A stretch of DNA of 60,000 bases from contig CM060732.1 in assembly GCA_030704615.1 (NCBI GenBank), positions 67,377,053 through 67,437,052 of the forward strand. The letters are read 5' to 3'. This document shows positions 12,001-22,660 of this stretch, one piece after another (positions within the stretch are counted from its first letter, which is position 1; each line of letters begins with the position of its first letter). Both the position numbers and the translations under genes were made by a program. The stretch is from Takakia lepidozioides (Eukaryota; Streptophyta; Takakiopsida; Takakiales; Takakiaceae). The notes beneath the pieces are model-generated. The model was given only the letters and a program-made list of their open reading frames with translations, was not told where the DNA came from and did no database searches.

Positions 12001-14044
12001 GTGTAGCTCTATGCCACAAAGGTGCTTGTTATCTTGGATAGGTAGGTTATGTGAGACTCAGACTGGGTTAGACAGTATTGAAAGATTGTTAGTGTACCTG
12101 TCTACAAGAGCGCACCAGTAACCCTTTTAAGACTTGTAACTGCCGGTCCTCATGGCTCACACAGCCTTCAGAATGATTCTATCTTTGTGGCCCAAGATTC
12201 TTAATCGTAGAGTTGCTGGCTTACCAGGGGACCTACACTCAAGCAGCTGCAAACCAGAGCAAGAGGACCTGGTGGCCATGCTCACCACACAAGAAACAGA
12301 CACTCAGCAGGAACAACCCTTGACATGGCGAGCATTGTTTGTAGTTTGGAAGGAGCAATTCTGTGATGCTGTGACTGTAAGACTCTCTATATTCACAGGG
12401 GGAGGGTGGAAGTGGGAGAGAAAGAAAGGATGGAACAAGGAGAGAGCGGTCTCAATGTGTACCCATGACATTATTTTGTGAACGGAGTCAGTCAGGTTTA
12501 AGCCCTCAGGTTATAATACTCAGCCAGGACTTCCCCCAGTGCTCATGCATAGCTAACTGAAATCTGGTAACTCGCCGTGAAGATTTCAATTCATCCAGGG
12601 CAACCATGGATGGAACCAGGGCTTGATGTTGAATCCAGCAGCCCTCTACCTTGCCAAATTCTCATGTTGGTTGTTGTGATTGCATCCCTGGCACATCGGG
12701 CAATGGTGGAATTCAGCGTCCTACCTGCACCTGCAATTTTGCTTCCAGTCAGACTGAAGATACCAGAGGTAGCAAGAGAGAAGGAACATTTTATTTCAAG
12801 AAGGTGCAAAAGGAAGGAATTTACTACGACTACAGGAGACCTAGAGGTTTTATGGGAAGAAGAGAAGACCAAGAAATACATTTAATCCACAGAAGACCCG
12901 GAGAGAAAGGAGCGAGAGAGAGAGAGAGAGAGCAATCATTTTTACTATATGTTTGCCAAAGCACAAATGATAGGTGACAACTGATGCAATGCTATATTGC
13001 AGCTTCATACTCTGTTTTATGCAGGTGAAGCGTCCACTTGACGGGAATGGCAAGTACTTTATACTGTCAAATGTGGGATTACTATGCCATCCTATCTCCT
13101 TTGCTTGGAGAGTTATGTTTGCATTCATCCCACCTCCTGCCATGTTTCATGGTTGGGTGGCATTTTCGTGCGCCCTCTCCTTCATCACTGCCATCTCTGG
13201 CTTTGTCATTAAGCTAGCACATCTGGTTGGGTGTGTTACAGGTGCGCTAAACATTCCCTTCCTCCCCCACTTCTGTTTCACTTGTAGAGCTTCCATGTGC
13301 ACTGCAAGTCTCAGCAAACACCCTTTACCCTCTTGGCAACTAAGAGAGGAGATGGACTGACAGGTGAAAGGAAGGGGAAAGATGAGCCCTTCCTCAAAGA
13401 ATGGCTAGTGTGCTTACAATGGGAGCCTAATGATGATTCTCCCTACAGGCATTAACAAGTATGTGTTAGCCATCACAGTCCTAGCCGCAGGGACTTCATG
13501 GCCTGATCTTATCGCCAGCAAGATCGCAGCAGAGCGCTCAGCAACCGCAGACTCTGCCATAGCGAACATAAATGCTAGGTGTGCATTATCTTGCCCATAG
13601 ATGGTCTTTTGAGTGTTCTTTTTGTTTGCTCTTCCTCTGCAAAAATCCCCTGTACCTATGTAACAACATATCGAGGAATATAATTTGTTAACATCAACTG
13701 TACATCAGGCTTGGATTTTTACTCAGTCCATGTGTGTGGGCATTTGCAGCAATTGTATCAACGTGTTTGTGGGCATTGGAATACCATGGCTCCTTCAAGT
13801 CTTTTACAATCAAGTTGTATTAGGTGAAGAGTTTCGGGTGCCGGCATCAGGGCTGGGCTTCTCGCTCGTTCTTTTCTTCATTACTTTTGCTTTGTGTTTG
13901 GTCGCAGTTTGTGCCCGACGCTATTGGTTTGGTGGGGAGCTTGGGGGACCCTGGGCATGGGCATGGGCATCCTCCGCATATTTTATGCTCCTTTGGTTGA
14001 TATTTGTGGTCTTCTCATGTCTTCAGGCCTACCATGTGTTGTAA
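9088..14044 (+). CDS. MHX: MHX-type vacuolar Mg2+/Zn2+-proton exchanger, eight exons, 5' partial
   Basis: MHX belongs to the Na+/Ca2+ exchanger (NCX) superfamily. In plants it exchanges Mg2+ or Zn2+ for protons at the vacuolar membrane. Exons, all GT-AG and phase-compatible, are 9088-9450, 10010-10185, 10709-10908, 11690-11949, 12228-12376, 13025-13241, 13449-13578 and 13750-14044, giving about 595 residues. The alpha-1 repeat reads [16 protein letters not shown] then [15 protein letters not shown]; alpha-2 reads [13 protein letters not shown] then [18 protein letters not shown]. Gln in the alpha-1 SFPQ motif, where animal NCX has Glu, plus TRKVV, VWSFWAY and [15 protein letters not shown], point to MHX rather than NCX. 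The C-terminus is GGELGGP...[10 protein letters not shown]. The cytosolic loop is short (exons 3-5), with no Calx-beta domain. The first exon with the start codon was not found. The exon 3/4 junction is the least certain. Confidence 0.9.
11400..11525 (+). repeat. LINE 3'-end remnant inside an MHX intron
   Basis: GGTAAATGGCCATAAGGCTA and the bases after it, ending in GAGTACATTG, align by eye with the 3' terminus of the LINE copies at 56,350-56,405 and 57,109-57,160. It lies in the intron between MHX exons 3 and 4. Confidence 0.45.
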
Positions 14045-14629
14045 GCCAACACATCTATTCTTTCATTGCGACACTTCATATTGGAAGTGTCAACCCTAGG
14101 GAGAACAGGCAAACCTCTGATGTCTGTTGGATGGCCATTACAGCACATCCAAACTTATAAATAAGACAATACTTCCAAGTTATCATGGCTCTGAATATGT
14201 GACAAAGTCAACTTTGGAAATTGGTTAACTGGGATTGAGACCACCCTGGACCACCCTGTCTGTGATTATGGAACCCCCTTTACCCCTTTGAGCTATAATA
14301 ATGTAAATCTGTTTAGGAACATGGGGCACTTGGTACCTTCCAAGATCCTCATATACCTGCTGAGGTGGTTGTTAATCTCATCATAGCTGCTGTTGACCAA
14401 CTACTGATGCATGTTGAGATGTTGTCGATCCTTGCTGCTGATCCTTGCTGCTGCGTTGGTCTTCTCCATTCCCTACTTGGCCTCATAACCTCTCAGATTT
14501 CTCTGTTGGACTGGACTAGTCTAAGAAATGTAAGTTATCAAGTGAAACAAACAAAATACACATAATGAACTGAATATATGTAAGTACAAGTATGTAGGCA
14601 TATGTACACATAGATCAATAGAGTACACA

Positions 14630-15294
14630 TACCAGAGTAAATGAGGAAGACAGTGGGGGAGTACTGGTATTGTGGCAGGTATGAAAAAACTGATACCAGC
14701 CTGGTCTGGTATATGACCAAGTATTTTCCCAAATGATACCAGACTGGTCTTGTAATTAATATAATAATCATTAATATTTGATGCTTCCCCAAGGAAGCGT
14801 AAATTATGGTGTCTCTTCACCCCAAAGGGTTACTGCCTTCCGCTAGGAAGGTGGGCACCTTTGTGACACCAAGGGTGGATTGTATAGGGGAAAGTTCTTG
14901 CCTGAGGACTTTCCGTTGTTTAAGGGTGGGCCCGAGGGCGGAGCCTGAGGCCATACCCGCAAACTGTGGGAAGTTCGAGGGCAGGAACTTGCCGCTGCCT
15001 AAAAATTTGCTCATCTGGTTCCACCCTCTGACTAGCTGGCTTCACATCAACCCTAGATGATATATCATCCAAGGGACAAGATTGCGTTCCACTAATCTCC
15101 TTATGGCAAGGGGGTTCCAGAATTGGAACCACCAGTTCCATGCTCCCGCCCCCAATGGGACCACTGGTTCCATGCCACTTGTGCCTCCTGTGGAGTTCTG
15201 CTTCAAAATGCCCTAAAAAGTACAAAGGAAGGAACCCTCTCCGAAGTAGTATGTGCCCATTACCACTGTCGATCTGGTATCTAATACCAGTGCA
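14630..15294. repeat. Repeat with GGTAT/ATACC motifs, possible hAT-like remnant
   Basis: ACTGGTATT occurs near 14,662 and, inverted, at 15,283-15,291. Between 14,640 and 14,750 there are several ATACCAG/CTGGTAT motifs. The same motifs occur subterminally in the hAT-type end at 59,750-59,924. Open frames in the middle (14,806-15,060) show no protein family. Confidence 0.3.
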
Positions 15295-15350
15295 CTAGGG
15301 CTTCGCGTTGCTCCGCACTACTGGAGACGACTTATGAGAACAATGATTCT
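15295..15350 (-). mobile_element. Helitron-like 3' terminus (minus orientation)
   Basis: On the minus strand this is the same terminus as at 5,042, ending in CTAG and followed by T (A at 15,294 on plus). About 50 bases match by eye, including the inner GTTCTCA and GTCG blocks. The body of this element would extend to higher coordinates, into the region of decayed minus-strand gene fragments. Confidence 0.55.
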
Positions 15351-16330
15351 TTTGATTGGAAATATATACTATGCGACAAACATTAGGAACAATGCAAAAG
15401 TATGACATGGGCATATGATCTTATGGTACTTTTGCCTAGGTGAAGTCCTGCACAAGATCCTGACCTTTGTTAGTTTGATTAGATTCATAATTGTTGAGCA
15501 TGTTGACAGACCCAACACTTGCGTGGTGATGTATGAGCAGGTAGCCAACCTGTTTTTCTATGAAGTGCAAGCACCCCTTGTGGGCTCATTCGAAAACTGT
15601 TGCAGAACTGTGTGCGGTCCCAACTAGCCGGGCCATGTAGTTCACAAATCTGGTTGAGGAGATTTGTAGCATTTGTGTTATTCAAGTTGTTGTAGGTATT
15701 CATCGAGCTGGTGCCCCTATGTATGGTGGCCCTCTCTCCACATTCATTTTGTAAAGAAGTTGAAGCAGATACATATTATCAATCCACTTGTTCACTCAAT
15801 TTGCAACCTCTTTCTGGCCAAGTTGTGGTTGATGAGATAATGTTACACACAGTTGTATGCTAAGCAGACATGTTAATGGTATTATTGACATGGACACATG
15901 CAACAGCTTATGACCAGGGCAAGCACAGTGCCAGTGCAGTATCAAGCAAAAATGTCCATCACCTTGTGTATTACTATAAAGAAGACACCCCAAAACATTG
16001 CCCAAAATCTCTGAAATTGAAGGGGTGATCAACCTGGTGACATAACTCTCTGTGTGAATCTCATGTGATTTGGATTTTATCTTTTATCTTTCAAGCCTGC
16101 TCTGTGTAAGAGAGGTAGCTGTTACTTGTTCTCTTTCGGCGCTCTTCTATAGGGCAGATTATGCCCACGCAAAATCAGACGGGCTGTTGAGAATCTTTGT
16201 TTGTAAAGAGGTTTCAATCATGGTATTTCTGTGAGAGTGTAGTTAGAGGTGTTAGTCAGTCGGCCCTAGAAAACTTTTCATGGTGACTTGGGGTAAACTT
16301 TCAAAATCTGCTGTTGCAAGAATATCTATT
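15351..16330. other. No supported gene
   Basis: Only short open frames without recognisable motifs are present. It may be internal sequence of the minus-orientation Helitron-like element. Confidence 0.4.
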
Positions 16331-16334
16331 TGGT

Positions 16335-16643
16335 TCAGGTTAGATCACCGATCCTACTCATGAGCTGCCATCTGCCGTAGGCCTCTGCAAAACAGTGAGC
16401 TGCATGTGAGTCCATGAAGGTGGCTGTGTCAAGCTGACTGGAATCCCAATCTTCTGGAACTTCTAGCATTGATCTGTACCTGCTGAGCCCCTCTCTGCTC
16501 TTTCCCAGGAACAAGATGCAACAAGAATCAATTTTGTTACACTCTGCAGAACCCAAACATGTTGAAAATACAGCTTTTGAGGACAGTTGTGGGCACCCAA
16601 TCCACTGTTTGAAGTAATTGGTTTCCCACAAGTGGTTTGTCAA
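16335..16643 (-). CDS. Uncharacterised coding-like segment
   Basis: A minus-strand frame of about 100 residues includes SRYRSMLEVPEDWDSSQLDTATF and HCFAEAYGRWQLMSRIG. Its composition looks protein-like, but I recognise no family. It lies downstream, in transcription order, of the exon-like segment at 17,100-17,400 and may belong to the same decayed gene. Confidence 0.25.
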   Translation of the reverse strand: MTNHLWETNYFKQWIGCPQLSSKAVFSTCLGSAECNKIDSCCILFLGKSREGLSRYRSMLEVPEDWDSSQLDTATFMDSHAAHCFAEAYGRWQLMSRIGDLT

Positions 16644-17100
16644 CAGGCCTTTTGATCACATGAAGGCCCACCTTTGAAGAATGATCATATCAAACCCAAG
16701 CCATGCTGGTCCAATGGTTGCCGTTGACATTGCCAGAAGGTCCATATGATGCTTTTGTCATAATATATATCGCAGACACCTATAATGTTGGCATGTGGAT
16801 ATTTGCCAAGGGAGTTCCCGAATATGTATTCTCCTATACAACCTGCATTACATCATGCCAAAACACCAGAAATAGTGCAAACAGTCCTCAGTGTCCATTC
16901 CCCTCAGTATTTAGGTCTGGTACTTTTCAATCCATAGCAGCAAGCAAACATGGTTGACTCATCCATCCTCCCCTTGTGTCAGAAAAAGTCAAGATCAGAA
17001 TTCAAGGGCGCCCAGCAGCTAACCAAACCAAAACAGCGCACATGTAACACATAATCTATCAAAGCAGGACTGCAGATGAAGTATCTGGATTTACCTGAGC

Positions 17101-17397
17101 AGAAAAATCACAAGTTGCCTTTACTGAAGGATAAACTGCAACCTGAATGCAATAAAGACAATTTCTTACACCCACCAAGATACAAGTAGCTTCACTAGAG
17201 TCTGCCGTTCCATTTGTTGCACATACTTGACTTACATTGAATCTATCAAATGATGACACCATGAAACTATATTGCCCATCCATACACAAAATACACCAGC
17301 CTGCAGCTTCATGACGACTATCGCTGGATTTGTTCTGGATAGCAAAAATGCAGAGCTGAAGATACTGTGTTACTGTCTTTGGGTCAACAGAGATGCC
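17101..17397 (-). CDS. Exon of an unrecognised protein
   Basis: The frame has good exon borders on the minus strand: an AG acceptor (TATGTCAG) before GCATCTCTG and a CAG|GTAAAT donor at 17,100. The protein reads VDPKTVTQYLQLCIFAIQ, then GWCILCMDGQYSFMVSSFDR, VCATNGT and NCLYCIQVAVYPSVK. I do not recognise the family. It shares its strand with the PPR and NB-ARC fragments beyond it. Confidence 0.4.
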
Positions 17398-17874
17398 TGA
17401 CATAGTTCCCCCAACAAGCTTAATCGAGGCCTATGGCTCGTGGAAGGACAAAAACAGCCACGATAGCACAGCCGAAACATCACTTTCCCATGCCAGCAGA
17501 ATTAGAGATGCTGATTACTTACGATCAATCCATGTTGGATTACGTGAAAATGAAAAATCCCTCTTGCACAGAGATTTACAAACTAGATTAGAGAGGAAAA
17601 AGATCTCCCGAAAAAGATAAACAGACAGTTGCAAACAAGCAGATGATGAAGAGATAGCAGGGACAGGCAAATGGAGACCAGAACCACACGACTACAAGAG
17701 TGCAAGTATAGAAACACAAAGCAGGGACCCAGAGAGATTTACTTGTGCGTAGCTATATGCCTCAAGAGGTTCCTCCCAATCAGCTGCCTGAAGACCTGTG
17801 TCTCCTATCATAATACGTCACTGTTGTGCAAATCCATTTCAACATCACTTTCTTCCTCCTTTAATATCACTGCC

Positions 17875-18117
17875 AAATGTGCTCTTCATACGACCAGCCA
17901 GATTAGGAGAGCCATATTGTTGAACACTTGATTTGCATCTTTTATGCTCCCACATTTGGCATACATGTCCACCAGGGCAGTGCCGAGAATGACATCTGGC
18001 ACAATTCCACCTTCCTGATATCAGTATGGACCTCTTTGCCCTTCTCCAGAGCTGCCAGGCTGGCGCAAGCATTGAGAACACCAACGTATGACAACTGGGC
18101 ATTGGGCACCAATACAT
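17875..18117 (-). pseudogene. PPR gene fragment, frame-shifted
   Basis: The minus strand reads PNAQLSYVGVLNACASLAAL, then EKGKEVH. After a frameshift near 18,000 it continues PDVILGTALVDMYAKCGSI and KDANQVFNNM. These are classical plant PLS-class pentatricopeptide repeat signatures. The stretch covers roughly two and a half repeats with no start, no terminal domains and a broken frame, so it is a fragment. It sits about 2.6 kb inside the minus-orientation Helitron-like terminus at 15,295, as the other PPR fragment sits inside the plus-orientation one. Confidence 0.75.
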
Positions 18118-18124
18118 AGCAGCA

Positions 18125-18908
18125 TCAGAGTTAGGGCTGCCACACTCAACGACCCTTCCAGACTCTTCCGAGAAATTATCTCATCCCACTGTCGTTTGCA
18201 AGTGATCGGGAAAGTCTCAAGATTCATCGGTTTGAAGTAGAAAGGTTTGTCCACATTCCGCCAGCTGGTGATGTCTATCTTCACAGTTGGTCTTGTCAAC
18301 CACCTAGCAACTATTGAGGGGTACTCCAGAACAATTTCAAGGGAACAGTCAAGCCCATCATCTAAGGCATCTGCATTGTCCTGGAGCAGCGTCCAATTGG
18401 CATCTACTGGTCGACAGCCCTTCATGTACATTTTCCCATCCTTGGGATTATACAGACCTTCTGCAAAATTTCAACACAAAACCCAGATGGTGTAATCTTC
18501 AAGTGAGCTCCCACTTTGAAATATGCTGGTTGCTTACTTGGGCGGCGTGCACTTGAGCGAGGATTCGGTTTCAATCATCCATTGTCCCTCTGGAACCACG
18601 GTAAAATTACTCTCCTCCCTCCAGTTTATTGTCATGTGGTCCTCAAGTGCAATCACACTAAAGCTCAGATAATCCAACCTGGACTGCTGCTTCTGCTGTG
18701 GAAGCAGGAGTGATTCAGCTGAAAGATCTCTGCTTAAGAGGCTGTAATAATCAAGTCCATGGAGAGCAGGGTAACAAAACACACTTTCCAAGCTTTGCTG
18801 ACCAGGGACTCCATATCCGCAGCGCTGGCATACCTTGGGAAAACCGGTCATTCGGATCACTACCATAGTCCAAAAAGAGACCCTTGCGAAAAAAGCAAGC
18901 AATGTCAA
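18125..18908 (-). CDS. Uncharacterised coding-like frames downstream of NB-ARC
   Basis: Two minus-strand frames, 18,908-18,534 and 18,431-18,125, contain protein-like sequence: SRLDYLSFSVIALEDHMTIN with VPEGQWMIE, and CSLEIVLEYPSIVARWLTRP with WRNVDKPFYFKPMN. They follow the NB-ARC fragment in transcription order and might be the C-terminal part of the same resistance-like gene. I see no leucine-rich repeats, and the frames do not join cleanly. Confidence 0.3.
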
Positions 18909-19572
18909 GAAACATATTTTGCTCCACCTCCCCTAAGGAATTGTAACTAATTTTCAACCGGCTCCACACATATTCATCCTCATCATCTTCCAAAGGCTGT
19001 GCCTTTCCAAGCCTGTCTAGTGCATCTTTCCATCCAAATCATTACAATAGCAAAGAAAAGCACCCATAACCTGTAGGCTCAAAAGAAGCCCACCACAACC
19101 AGCCACAAGCCACAATCCTCTCTGTCACTGCTTCAAATTCCTGTTTTCGCTTGTCTCCAGCTGTAAAAGCGTAGCGGCAAAAAAGATCCAGGGCTTGCTC
19201 TTTGCTGAATCCCTCCATGTCATACTTCCGATCAACACATCGCTGGATTCTGGACCAAACGAGGTTAGGTTCATACCTTTGCATCACTGCACCTGCCTCC
19301 CTGATGTTGTCGTACTTGCACTGAAGCTGTTTTTGGACACTGGCTGGAACATCCTGGTTGTGGAGAGACATGTGGAAGGAGAGAGGGTTGAATGAACTAG
19401 AGTGGTTGAGAGGCCAGATGCTGGAAATGGTGCCTTCCACAATGCTGCGCTGCTTGAGAGAGAAAGCCGCTCGAATGTGGAGGCAGATTTTGATATCACA
19501 ATCACCACTCATATCGCTGTTCTTTGTACCCAATTTACACCAGGAGTTAAACTTATACGCGGGCAGGGACAA
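18750..19572 (-). pseudogene. TIR-NBS-LRR-like (NB-ARC) fragment, frame-shifted
   Basis: The minus strand encodes the distal NB-ARC domain of a plant intracellular immune receptor. Visible motifs in order are GFSKEQALDLFCRYAF (RNBS-C region), FEAVTERIV, a GLPL-equivalent GLLLSLQVMGAFL, GWKDALDRL, and the ARC2 motif RLKISYNSLGEVEQNMFLDI followed by ACFF. These follow the TNL pattern. The frame changes near 19,092-19,110, before GLLLSL, and near 19,030-19,038, before WKDAL. The P-loop, kinase-2 and LRR parts are absent. It is therefore a partial, probably non-functional copy, in the same orientation as the PPR fragment and the exon-like segment nearby. Confidence 0.7.
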
Positions 19573-19659
19573 TGGTGAACAGGTTCACACTTCACACGAT
19601 CCAAAAAAAGTGAGCGTTTCATTTTAGCTGATCTAAGCATAAGTCTTCTTCTGTTTTTT

Positions 19660-19890
19660 TTTTGTTTTTTTTAAAGGGAAACACCTGGGACCGACAGCTC
19701 ACAAATCAGGCCCCTTGATAGAGAGAGAGGAGAAAATAACCTCTCAGTAACCTCGCCGTAAGGCTTTCCGATGCGACACTGCGCAGGGAAGGGGGAGAAG
19801 AGCGTACCACACCCGTCAAGTAGCAGGATTTGACCCCAGGGTCATCCGGATGGCACTCAGCGCACTTTACCAACTGTGACCATTCTCGTT
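19660..19890 (-). repeat. tRNA-derived SINE, copy 2
   Basis: On the minus strand it reads CAGTTGGTAAAGTGCGCTGA, then TGGGGTCAAATCCTGCTA (B-box-like), and ends with AAGGGGCCTGATTTGTGAGC, GTCGGTCCC and an A-rich tail. The head matches copy 1 at 5,043. The 3' tail matches the copies at 45,890 and 46,255. Confidence 0.65.
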
Positions 19891-20191
19891 GGATCTATAA
19901 ACCATTCCAATTTGGGTTGTGCATAGCTCTGGATGCTATATGGTTTTTTAGGTAGGTCCATTTTTGGTGTGGTTGAAGTTTCAAGAGAGAGAGAATCACC
20001 CATTTGTTTTGGTTGTTTGGGCAGTCCGGTCAGATTCCAAAAACAACGCACGCTGGGACATCATCATCCCTTCCCCGGGCTGCAAGATACCTGTTAGTTT
20101 CGGGCATCTTGGGCAGATTCTAAAAATATTGACGACGATGATGTGACACTATGGCACCCTATTCCAGCTCTAAGCTAGACTAGCTTTCGCC

Positions 20192-21364
20192 CAGTGTTGG
20201 GCGGGTAAATCATTTACCCGGATTTACTCGGAGGGTAAATCAGGGTAAGGGTAAATGATTTACCCGGGTTGGCCCATTTTCTTTACCCTTACCTTACCCT
20301 TCATGCGGGTAAATAATCTGAGATACCCATACCCTTCTGAAGGGTACAATCCATATACCCTTTACCCGCAGATAAATGTTTTTTGGAGGGTAAATAACAA
20401 AAGGGTAAATGACAATCTATAGCCTTTCTTGGGAGCTGGAGGGCCGGATGGTGTGATTAGCATTTTAAAAAAAAAAAACAAATTAGCATTGGAATCGAAA
20501 ACGAAACTTTGTGCATGTAGTTATAAAGATGTTAGGAGGAGCGCACTTCAAATTCCATGACTGTATTTGATCGAGATATTAATTGTAAGCATCGCCAGGA
20601 AAGAGCTCCATCAAGCTCAGATTTGACAAGTAATTCAACCGCCCTGCTCCGCCTCTCTCTCCGACTGTTTTGGCTTCTTGCAAGCAGGGGCATGGGGGTA
20701 GGACGGAAAGGGTTATTTTCGCTATGCATGCATACGATTTCCAGCATTCATAATTTATCATCATTGAAGGGTATGGGCTTCGACCATAATCGCCCATCTG
20801 CCCTTTCCCGGCGATCTCGGGTTATTCTAGTTAATTCTAGGCTCTCACTATTCCATATAGCTGTCTCTAGTAATCAGACTGGGCTTGTCCCTCATCCAAT
20901 GGTATTATAGGGTTTAATTTTTTCCCTACAATAACCAAAATGGCTTTATGCCCTTGGGAAAATGGTCTTATTTGGCTTTGTTAGATTATTATCTTTGGTG
21001 TGAAGAAACACTCTTATGATCGTCCCTCATATTATACAACTACAATCAGCCTCATACTAAACCGAAAACTAGAACAAAAATTGATTGCCTTAATTTAATT
21101 AGTTATATTTTTTGAGTTGAGCATAACAAACCAAAAATTTATGTATCCTTCTATATATCCTTTATTTACCCGGTGGGTATATAATGGGTAAATTATTTAT
21201 CCTTACCCGGTATTTATCCTTACCCGGTCAAAAATATTGGCCTTTATCTTTTACCCGTAGGATAAATAAATGGACATATAAATAATTTAACCTTACCCTT
21301 CCTCTAATTTCTATTTACCCTTACCGGGAGGATAAGCAAAAATCTATTTACCTGCACAACACTG
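20192..21364. mobile_element. Non-autonomous hAT-type transposon with GGGTAAAT arrays
   Basis: The left end is CAGTGTTGGGCGGGTAAAT, and the right end is its inverted, diverged partner (...ATTTACCTGCACAACACTG). Eight-base flanks CTTTCGCC (20,184-20,191) and CTTTCGAC (21,365-21,372) differ at one base, the target duplication length expected of hAT elements. Many GGGTAAAT/ATTTACCC units lie near both ends, probably transposase-binding subterminal repeats. The 1,173-bp element has no transposase. The only longer internal frames (20,532-20,910) have no recognisable content. Confidence 0.8.
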
Positions 21365-21372
21365 CTTTCGAC

Positions 21373-22620
21373 CTTCGTTACAATACCAGTCCTTCACCTA
21401 TATGCCAGTCCAACACTAATATATACCTGATCCTAGTAGGCTTGTGTGCAACCCCTGCATCATCACGGTCGACATGTATCGCCTGATTGCAAAACCACTT
21501 CCAGTACCCTATAGGCCTTCCTTTTTGTTTTATATTTTTAACCCAATGATCGGATAGAGTTTTAAGAACCAGGTATGTGTTGCTTATGCTTATTCAGTGA
21601 GTAATAAGTATTCAGATGATGTCTACCCCTGAAAGGATGCAGGACCCTCCGACTGGTGTCGCATATACATATATATTCAGATGATGTGGTTTTATGTTGC
21701 ATTCTTTTGGGGGCAATGCATGCAGAGCCCACTAAATTATTTACTAGGGAGTAGTAACTACTAGGGTATGTTGGCATATATGGTGAAGAATCCAACGGTA
21801 AATCTTTATCCTCTTTTATCCGGGTAGAATTGATAAAGCATATGGGCAACCTGGCAACACACTTGCAACTACTTGATTTCATGGAATTTATGCAAAGTTG
21901 TCTGGTTTTGAAGTTGAACCAATTAGGATGCTTGTGTGCATCTGATCCCAATGACCAATCAGACTTTTGGGGGGTTATATCAAATAATTGTTTGTCAGGT
22001 AGCAAAAATGGATGGTCTTGGGGCCAACAAATGGCTAGTCGTAGGTACTAACTACTAAACGGAAGCAGTTTTGGGGTGTTCAGTCATAGACACCCGTTCG
22101 GTCATATGCCAATACCGTAGAGGTCGCTCTATCCCGACTTTAATTAATTCATTTTAAGAGATGATGAATATTTTAAAATTTTGCCTTTCCAATAGATGAA
22201 AGAGAGGAATAATTTTCATTTAACAAAGTGAACTCTAGGGAAAAAAAAAGGTGGCAATTGCCTAATGCAAAAACATTACAGTAGTGAATGCTATTACTAA
22301 CTACTTACTAACTACTAACTATTTACTAATGAAATTTAATGAAAAGTACCCAAGCTGTCGAATTCCAGAAAAATTGGATGAAGCTCAGATGAAAAAAATA
22401 ATATTGTCATTAAGCTTGCCGAACCTGGCGCCCTGCATGTGTTTAATGATTCCGGCAGGGGTCCGTCGAAATATAGCGACCTCTACGGTATACCCTTATG
22501 CGGGAGGAGAGCCCTCCCTTCATTTATATACCCTCTCATAGGCTAATCATTCCCCACTTAATTATTGCCCCCCACAATTTATAGACTGGGATACTTATTT
22601 ATTCATTTTTTTTTATGTTA
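21373..22620. other. AT-rich spacer, no supported gene
   Basis: The stretch holds short frames, a cluster of ACTAACTACT-type units near 22,280-22,330 and a run of A near 22,240. Nothing recognisable as a gene is present. Confidence 0.4.
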
Positions 22621-22660
22621 CTAGGTTCCAAGTTGCTCCGCACTAACATTGACGAGATGT
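22621..22660 (-). mobile_element. Helitron-like 3' terminus, diverged (minus orientation)
   Basis: Minus strand: GTTAGTGCGGAGCAAC, six diverged bases, then CCTAG followed by T (A at 22,620 on plus). It matches the two other termini over TAGTGCGGAGCAAC and the CTAG|T junction, but lacks the GCG half of the putative stem. Confidence 0.4.

Noticed and set aside
13950-13972. A GGGCAT hexamer repeat as a regulatory repeat
   Set aside because: It is in frame in the last MHX exon and encodes an alternating Trp-Ala stretch of the protein.
9088-14044. An animal-type Na+/Ca2+ exchanger
   Set aside because: The alpha-1 motif is SFPQ rather than a Pro-Glu form, there is no Calx-beta domain, and several blocks match plant MHX better.
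14806-15060. An 84-residue plus-strand protein
   Set aside because: No motif or splice context, and an equally good antisense frame; it lies within a probable repeat.
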